From Clytia hemisphaerica (taxonomy: Eukaryota > Cnidaria > Hydrozoa > Leptothecata > Clytiidae), in NCBI GenBank assembly GCA_902728285.1, contig CACVBU010000605.1, forward strand, positions 63,403 through 127,402: 64,000 nucleotides of DNA, read 5' to 3'. A model generated the notes under the pieces. The model ran no database searches and was not told the origin of the DNA. It worked only from the letters and a program-made list of their open reading frames with translations. The translations under genes were made by a program, and so were the position numbers. How positions within the stretch are numbered: position 1 is the stretch's first letter; each line of letters begins with the position of its first letter. Positions 56,391 to 64,000 of this stretch are shown here, one piece after another.

Positions 56391-57145
56391 AATGTCAAAG
56401 AACATGGACAACCACAGCTATTCTCAATTTACTGAGTTTTCGAAGAGAGAAATTGGCGAAATGTTGATAGATGTTTCCCTCTCCTTTGCTAGAAAATTTG
56501 ATGGTAAGTAGAGAAGCTAATGAATAAAAAAGACGTCAACAAAGAACGGAACAACAAACGATCTGAAACACAGCTCAACAACACAGAAACAAAAAACCAA
56601 TCATATGCTGAAGTCACCAAAGAAGATACAAATCAAGAGGTGACCATAAAAAGTTTCATCAAATCAGTGAACGAAGATGAGCGTTGGCTCAAATCAACCA
56701 AGTGCAACATCATGGTGCATGATTTAAGTGAAAACAAGCACGAAAACGAAGAAGAGCAACGAGTTGGTGACAAAGATTTTATAGAAAGAACACTGAAACA
56801 ACAAATGGGTTTCGATGTGACGATAATCAAGGTAGAACGCATAGGTGCTCGTAAAGATGAAATGTATACAAATGAACGATGGAGACCATTAAAAGTTACT
56901 CTCAAAAGTGAAGAAGAAAGGATTAGAATACTTGCATCAGCCCACAAACTAGATAAAGACGATGATTTTAGAGTATCAGACGATTTTTCAAGGAAAGAAT
57001 GCGAGATAATAAAACAATGGCATCATAGAGCAAAAGAAAAAAACATCGAAAGAAGAAGACAAGAGTCATATATGGAAAGTGAGAGGTAGTCCTAGGACTA
57101 AACTCTATTTAAAGAAATTTACGACGGAAACAACATGATTGTAAG
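56391..57145 (+). pseudogene. LINE ORF1-like relic
   Basis: ATG at 56391 begins a frame (SKNMDNHSYSQFTEF) that breaks near 56510. The main block, 56520-57089, encodes a charged protein with an RRM-like middle (CNIMVHDLSEN ... VERIG) followed by LKVTLKSEEERIRILAS and FRVSDDFSRKECEIIKQW, the layout of ORF1 proteins of L1/CR1-type non-LTR elements. A further shift near 57075 leads to KVRGSPRTKLYLKKF, the usual end of such ORF1 proteins. No reverse transcriptase ORF2 follows, so this is a truncated or internally deleted copy. Confidence 0.65.
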
Positions 57146-57251
57146 AAGAGTGGGTTAGAGGCCCAGGTGCCTAACTGTAAAACTCTATGACAGAATTGAC
57201 AAACGAAGGGAATAGACCAGCGGCCGAGGTAGTGAATTGTGTCACTTCGTA

Positions 57252-58209
57252 GGGCACCCCTTAGATCAGGGCAAATTTTTCATATTATGCTCCTAATAGG
57301 GTGTAGAATTGACAAAAAAAATTTGCCCTTCGAATCTTCTGCAGTTTTCGAGTGAATCGATTTTTAGTTAATCGATAGAACTTATCAAGGGTCCCCCCTT
57401 TACTAACGGTTTTTTCGAAGTCTGAAAATCAAATATCTGATGCTACCAACTTATTCAGCTTGAAAAGTAGATAAAGAAAATGGGGTTATTTTTTAAGTTT
57501 CGACCACCTGGTGCCGAGAAACGGCATTTTTAAGGCGAAAAATCGACGTTTTGGGCATTTTCCGCTGACGTCAGCATTTTCCTAGAAGCATTTTCAGTAA
57601 AAATCACTCCCACGGCTGGATAGCCCTGAATTAGTAGTATCCAAAAATGGTATGGTTTGTTAACTTTCTATGTCTAAATCTCGAGATAATTCATTTTTAA
57701 GGTGGGTAAATATGCTGAAAAACTGCTGACTCAGCAAAAAATATCGATAATTTTCAATATTTAAACCAAAATATCTCGAGATTCTGACATCGAAAGTTAA
57801 CAAACCATACCATTTTTGGATACTAGTAATTCAGGGCTATCCAGCCGTGGGAATGATTTTTTCTGAAAATGCCTCTAGGAGAATGCTGACGTCATCAGAA
57901 AACGCCCAAAACGTCGATTTTTAGCCTTAAAAATGCCGTTTCTCGGCACCAGGTGGTCGAAACTTAAAAAATAACCCCATTTTCTTTATCTACTTTTCAA
58001 GCTGAATAAGTTGGTAGCATCAGATATTTGATTTTCAGACTTCGAAAAAACCGTTAGTAAAAGGGGGGACCCTTGATAAGTTCTATCGATTAACTAAAAA
58101 TCGATTCACTCGAAAACTGCAGGAGATTCGAAGGGCAAATTTTTTTTGTCAATTCTACACCTTATTAGGAGCATAATATCAAAAATTTGCCCTGATCTAA
58201 GGGGTGCCC
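57252..58209. mobile_element. Near-perfect palindromic MITE, 958 bp
   Basis: Starts GGGCACCCCTTAGATCAGGG and ends in its complement, flanked by TA (57250-57251, 58210-58211). The arms extend about 430 bp each with few mismatches, leaving a short centre near 57720-57760. Non-coding, with GCTGACGTCA motifs in both arms. Lies 3' of the LINE relic. Confidence 0.9.
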
Positions 58210-58861
58210 TACGAAAACCATTATTAAGGCCTTTTCTGAACCTTGGACGCTGGCCTAGAATGATAAGATCTATAAATTGTAAAGATGTAAGACTGTTTCA
58301 TAGCGGTCAATAGACCTGAGAAATACACTTCTATAAATAAATAGAGATAGACAAATTATGAATAAACGACAAGGTAGATACCCCTGCAAAATGAAATTTT
58401 GTGAAACAACTATTGATGTCAGTTTGAGAAAAGAATGGTCTGGAAACCTTTATAAAAAAACAGAATTTTAATTACCATAGCCCTTTTTCAACAGGTAAGA
58501 GGGGTTCAACCATTACGGGATGTTTTTTTATTATAAAGCTACTGTTAGGTTCCAAATAAACAGGCCCCCTTAATTTTTAAGAATATTTTCAGCTGGCAAA
58601 GAGAAGGTCATTTATTTTGCCTCAAATAGCCTGATTTTACTCTAGTCTATATTTACCTTACTTTTGGATTATTTTTAAAAGTACAATCTCCAACCCCCCC
58701 CCGTTTATTAAAATCTCGAAAATTTTCCAACCCCCCCCCTTTATTCGAACATGCTGACCTTTTTCTTTCTAATTTTACAGAGCATGAATTGGATGGAAAT
58801 CTATTTCTGACTTTGCTCACATCTATTTGCGGATGAATTATGATTTTTCTAGGCATTTTCC
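58210..58861. other. Intergenic, no supported gene
   Basis: Two C-runs (58695, 58730) and AT-rich sequence. A T-rich acceptor near 58850 precedes the first candidate exon of the plus-strand gene. Confidence 0.4.
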
Positions 58862-61800
58862 TTGGGACCATTTAATAAGTGTGTTTGTTGCGGGGTAACA
58901 AAGAGGACAGAAGTATTGAGTAATGCAATGAGTGCAATGAATAAAAGAAATTTTTTCAATTCATCATTTACATTCAACAAAAATAATTCAAAAAACTTGA
59001 AAGAAGTGTTATCAATGTCTATTATTGTTTCATCAACCATCAAACATAGTGTAATACTAGGTACAAAATCATGAAAATTTGTCTCTCATCAAAAGTACGC
59101 AATCGTTTCAATTTTCAGGTTGATGTAGAGAATTCATCTGCCAAGACTTTCACTGATGACGTGGACATGACTGTATGTAAATTGAAATAATCCAATTTTG
59201 TGTAGAAAAAAATTAGCCATTTTGGTCCAGGTGTACCAAATATAGCGTGCCTGTGCCAATTTTGTACTTTTGTCAAACTTGTTTTCATCAAAGGCCCCTC
59301 CTCTAATAGTTTCACACTTCCAGCAGTTGTTCTTTTCTCCAAAAAATATGTTAGGGTGCTATGTATAGTTTTGACAATGATTTTATCCCTTAGATTTCAA
59401 AGGAAGGAAAAAGGAAAAATCAGACAACCAAATCACTCAGTGGGACGTCTTCAAAAAAATTAAGAACTGTAAGTTTCTAAGCTCTTATTGTTTTTATGTT
59501 AGGGATTGCCTGACCTCAAAGCAGATTATGGTTTCTGCATAAGAGTATGTTCAAGTTTGTCGCTTGAGTTATTTAGAAAAAGTCGGGGAAAAGAGGGAAT
59601 TGACCTCTGTTCACCTCACTATGTTATAGCTGAGCAGTGCTAACATAATGTATGATTTTGAATATTATCTGAAAAAGCTAATTAAAATTCAGAAAACGCG
59701 TGTCAAACTAAAAATCAAAAACATTCAAACTGAGCAAGAAATCATTTTCCCAACTTAACGTGACAAGGACAAGAGTTGAAAACCAACACAACAAAACAGC
59801 AACAAACCTTAAAACCAACAGCAATAACAAAATAAAACCAAAGAACCAAAAAGTAACAACCCACAAATAAACAATCTTACAATAGACAAACAATAAATAT
59901 AAATATAAAAATTCAGCGTAAAGAAAACCGGTAAGTGAATTTAAAGAAAGTTGAGAAATAAATGGAGTGCGGATAGATGAAGACCAAAGTCTGGCATCAG
60001 GTGTGGCCATGAGTAAGCTTGCCCTGCTACTCTAGAGTCACCCGTCATCTAACCAAAGGTTAGAAAGTGTTGATCAAGCACAATCTAGAAAAGAAAAGAT
60101 TTAGAAAGGAAGACGCATAATCGAAAAGTTGGCCGAGGGCCCGGTTAGGCGTGCCGTATCCGAGTGGTCGTACGGTAGAAAAAGAAGAAGGAAATGAGGA
60201 CTTCAAACAAAAAACACACAAATTTATATCAATACGTGTGAACTTCTTTAATCAAAATTTTACTAATGTGAGTCGCTAATCCACTAGACTAGTAAACCAC
60301 GTCGTTGTATTTCGCTGCAGATTGAACTTTCAATGGGATCTATTTTTTTATATGTTCACTGAATACAACGACTAGTTCCAAAAGGCGCTATTTACTAAAT
60401 AAACGGTGGAGTGCTTTTTCATCCGTGGCGGAGTGGTCAGTAAAATTATCGCACTCACTCTCACGGATTTGAAATAAAAAGTAAATAAATCAAAACATTT
60501 CATTTCAAACAGAAAAGCAAAGATGGCTGAAAAAGGAGAGGAAGATATTGCTTTGCTATACAAGACTTGAATGAACTTTGAAATTTAAAGCTTATTGAGT
60601 CTTTTTAAACTTCCATTGAACTTCATCATTTTTTTTTGTAATGAAATAACAATTTTTGAAAAATTTTCAAGAAATTAAAAAAGAGTTAATTAATAAAGTA
60701 AAGGCGTAGATTACATAGCTCTGACTGAGAAAAAGTGAACGTTTCAAGTTCTTCCTCCCTTGCATCGTCTTTGTGATTTCTGAAATTTATTTTCAGATAT
60801 TGCTTTGCTATACAAGACTTGAATGAACTTTGAAATTTAACGAAAATTTTCTATCCTAAAATTTAGACATTACCATCAGCTGAAGCCAAAGCCTACAGAA
60901 AAGTCATAGCAATCGCACAGAAAGGAAAAGCAAGAGAGGTAGTCAAATCAGTTTGGAGAGATTTCCCAGGAATTTTCAAGGAGGCAATGGCTGACATCGT
61001 TCCAAAGGTTGTTCGCCTAGAAGCAAATTTATTGTTTAGACAAAATTGTTTTCGTCTGGAGAAAACAGAATCAATTTTAAATTTTTCATATAAAAAGCAA
61101 GACGAAATGGTAAAGAAGAATGCACCGTTCATTAACATGTTTTCTGAAGCTCTTGTAGTCAATCCAAGAATCAAAAGAAACAAAAAGAAAACCCAAGCAG
61201 ATTGTGTACCAGGCAAGATGACTGGATTAGCAACCTTGTTGTTTCAAAGAAATAAAAAAAACAATGCTACTCAAGTCATAAATACTTGTGTTTTGAGAAG
61301 AGGCCAAGTCAAGAAGGAAGTTTATGGAAGGTATAAAAGTTAATCAGTCCAATGATATATTATATTTTTTGTTCGAATTCTCTACTGAATATCATTAAAA
61401 TATAATATATCAGGTTTAACTATTAAAGGCCCAAACAGAAGCCTCCAAAAATTTAAAAGATTTTGTTTGGATTTTTGTATTTCTAATGTCAAAAAAATTA
61501 TAAATGATTTCAACAGAAATTTTTGAATGCATTTATAAAACACAAATTGTAACAAAATTAAAAGAAAAAGATTGATTTTTCTTCAACAGTCAAATTAATT
61601 CCCCACCAAATTTAAAATATAGTTTGCAAATGCAAATGCATTCCCTTGATTCCTGCTATTTCAGGCATTAAAAATGGTTTAATAGTGTTTTTTGGCCAAA
61701 ATTTTCCTTTATTCGCTAAATTTAAGTTTCATTTTAGAAAATTTAAATTATTTTTGCATTCATACAAATGTTGTTTTATAAAGGAGCATCGTTAGAAAAT

Positions 61801-63958
61801 ATCTATTTGTGCAAAAAATGCATTTTTTGATGCAAAAATCAGCACATTTGAGAAAAATTGACCCAAGAAAAAAAAATTTGTTCTGATGGGACCAAAATAT
61901 AGAAGTCTCTATGTCAAAATGTACCCTAAAATTTTAGTATATTTGGAAAATAAGAAAAATCAGAAATAAAAATTGTTTATTCTGGTACAAATTCCTCACA
62001 TACTACTTATGTTAGTGTTTTTAGTACCCATGGAGGGAGTACTTAGGCAAAAATGGGTGCTGGGTATGTGAGAACGGTAAGGGTCGGTTTTCAAAGTCTC
62101 TCTAAGGGTTACAAAAATCAGAAAAATTAAATTAGTCTCTAAGGATCAGAAAATTTATGATTTGGAGAATTTTTCTTGATTTAGAGTGAAAAAATTGTAA
62201 AAAAGTCTCTCCGGGTTCGGAATTTTTCAGAAATCATTGAACATTTTTCAAAAGTCTCTCTAAGGGTCAGCTTTAGGAGTCCCATCCGCACATACCTCTC
62301 ATCCGCCAACCCTAGTACCCCGGGTTTTAGTACCTGTGACTGAGACCAAAAAAATCCAGTATATCACAACGTCTAAGTTTTAATACTGGGCTTGACTAAC
62401 CCTCACTACATATGATATGTTTCTTCTATCCTGTATAAAAAATTTCTTTTCAAAGATTCAATAAAGTGGGATTGTGTTTGTCTTACACCTCAACAACACG
62501 TAAACTGGCTGAGCTTGGAGTTGACCATGACAAGACCGTCAAATCTTGGGGCAATAAAGTCAGAGACGAACAAGAATTTTTGACCAAAAGCGTCGAGGAA
62601 CAGCTCCTTTCTCCACAGAATATTCCAATCGTTAAAATATCAAATCTAGCAAGTGAGTAAAATCTCGGCATAATAAAAACAGCATTTCTGATGATAGACA
62701 GAAATAATTTTTTGCTTTATAAATAAGTTTACTATCGTTTCCTACTTAGGGGGTTAATACAGAGAAAGGCAAGAATTATATTGTTTGGACACTGTCAAAG
62801 TGTATTAATTCTATTAAGCAAGAAAAAGTAACTTTATATAATTAGATGTCAATACTGACAAGTTATTTACAACTTTTTTAAATAAACAAAGCCTAATTTA
62901 GACAATTATAAGTAGATAAAAAGCAATCCTAAGGCTTTCGACAATATTCCCTTGTCAGAGCGTATATCGTCATTGAAAATAATAAAACAATAACATTTTT
63001 AGAGAAAACAAAACCAGATGATCAGAAGCAGCCACCGACCTAAAATTTGCAAATATCTGTTCTGATTTGCCAGCTGGAAGGATTTCCACGAAATAAAGAA
63101 CAGTTCCTCGTTTTCCAGGCGAGAAATTTTTACTTCAGAACAGTTATATTTTTCCAGCTAGGAGGTAAAAAAACTTTCAGAACAGATACGAAATTACCAG
63201 GCGATTGATTTTACGCGAGTTAACTGTTCTTATCTACCAGGGCTGACAAAATCTTATAAGAACAGATCGGTAAATTCCAGCTTGACATTGAAGGACTTTT
63301 AAGAACAGAAACTTAATTTCCAGCTAACAGTTCGAACAGATCCACAATTTCCAGATGTTTTGTAGAACAGATGGAGAATTTTCAGCTGCCACTCCAGGCA
63401 ACCACATTCAGGACTTTTTTTAAATTCCCTCAGAACAGATAGGAAATTCTTAGACACGTTATTTATAAATATAAGATATCAGACTATTTTTTCATAAGAA
63501 CAGATCATATTTTTCCAGCTGGTCCCAATCTTCAGTAGAACAGATCATATTTTTCCAGCTGGTCCCAATCTTCAGTAGAACAGACCATATTTTTCCAGCT
63601 GGTCCCAATCTTCAGTAGAACAGACCACTTTTTTCCAGCAGACTTTTTTCTTTAGTTCGGTAAGAACAGACCGCCATATCCAGCTGGAACGTGCCTTCAG
63701 AACAGATATTTTGAAGTCCTCCTTCGGTGGATGCTTTCGGATGATGAACCTGATGAACAACAAGAAATTGATGAACCAGAAGGCGAACTTGACAAAAAAA
63801 TGCTAGAGCTTTCCTTGTACAGAAACGACCTATCAATAATTGAATGTCTCAATGGCAGATTCATGTTGGTGGATGACAACGTTGATATAATGCTAAAACG
63901 TAGACATTATACAACATCAAAATCAAATCAGGATTTGCATTTGTGTCATGCTATTGCT
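58862..63958 (+). CDS. Second DUF6589-like gene, partial, runs off the window
   Basis: Well-supported exons: 59119-59172, 59394-59468, 60867-61330 and 62456-62652, all phase-consistent, then an exon from about 63701 to 63958 with a gtaag donor. A possible first exon (58862-59074) encodes FNKCVCCGVTKRTEVLS. The 60867 exon ends QVINTCVLRRGQVKKEVYGR and splices to FNKVGLCLSYTSTTRKLAE, the pattern of DUF6589-type proteins. The last exon carries FMLVDDNVDIMLKRRHYTT and LHLCHAIA, equivalent to IVGGNLDFEKRTR in the minus-strand gene. Unlike that gene, these exons carry no frameshift. The phase between 62652 and 63701 does not match, so a small exon is missing or the acceptor differs. Function unknown; the C-terminal half lies beyond the window. 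Confidence 0.65.
60286..60485. repeat. Dispersed 200-bp repeat, copy 2 (SINE-like)
   Basis: Partner of 52294-52492; lies in the intron between 59468 and 60867. A tRNA-like fragment (GTATCCGAGTGGTCGTACGG) lies about 130 bp to its left at about 60157. Confidence 0.8.
63057..63705 (+). repeat. Array of about 16 two-part modules AGAACAG-(17/18)-CCAGCTGG
   Basis: AGAACAG (or GAACAG) begins at 63097, 63137, 63179, 63259, 63302, 63333, 63364, 63432, 63497, 63537, 63577, 63617, 63663 and 63699, with inverted TGTTCT at about 63057 and 63224. In twelve copies a CCAG or TCAG block, often extended to CCAGCTGG, starts 17 or 18 bases after AGAACAG begins. Gaps between modules vary in sequence and length, except for three 40-bp identical units at 63497-63616. 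The array fills the 3' part of an intron of the plus-strand gene. Confidence 0.8.
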
Positions 63959-64000
63959 GTAAGTCCAAATATGTATTGGGTTTAAAATTCATAAATTAGA

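Noticed and set aside
63057-63705. CRISPR-like array
   Set aside because: Repeat-spacer appearance, but the setting is an intron of a eukaryotic gene, repeats are imperfect, some modules are inverted, and there are no cas genes.

Overview
The window is AT-rich, intron-bearing eukaryotic DNA. Genes use gt...ag introns, often with gtaag donors, and repeats are plentiful. The gene and transposon families seen (DUF6589-like and CXC/XPG-type multicopy genes, a PAT-like tyrosine-recombinase retrotransposon, Helitrons, tRNA-derived SINEs) suggest an invertebrate animal, most likely a cnidarian. That placement is inference only. No ribosomal RNA, complete tRNA gene or CRISPR locus was seen.

Layout. 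0.9-7.4 kb: a plus-strand gene with a Lys/Ser/Pro-rich N-terminal half and a C-terminal BEN-like domain. Its introns hold an 83-bp tandem array, a foldback, a hAT-like MITE and a C-rich-ended transposon that itself contains a MULE-like element with nuclear-receptor half-site arrays. 8.8-9.3 kb: a foldback element built on a 22-bp satellite. 10.3-11.1 kb: the 3' end of a small unrecognised gene. 11.75-11.92 kb: a SINE-like retroposon. 12.6-13.8 kb: a gene with two in-frame stops. 14.0-14.9 kb: a 120-bp GATAAG-rich satellite. 16.9-27.0 kb: two head-to-tail Helitrons, the first coding for Rep/helicase and carrying a small three-exon gene. 27.7-29.7 kb: an RPA1-like OB-fold gene.

31.6-55.5 kb is the core of the window. 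One minus-strand DUF6589-like gene can be followed through seven phase-matched exons. A 9.3-kb TIR transposon (Academ-like, with XPG-like nuclease and CXC zinc finger) and two smaller elements sit in its last large intron. A 4.0-kb PAT-like retrotransposon with split direct repeats (A1...B1A2...B2) sits in its last exon, and removing it restores the host reading frame exactly. A second DUF6589-like gene runs on the plus strand from about 59 kb off the right edge. One of its introns holds a regular array of two-part 25-bp modules. Between the two genes lie a LINE ORF1 relic and a 958-bp near-perfect palindromic MITE.

Many otherwise good coding regions are broken by loss of a single A or T in an A/T run. 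This happens at least seven times, always as a -1 shift. Homopolymer under-calling in the assembly should be ruled out before these genes are called dead.
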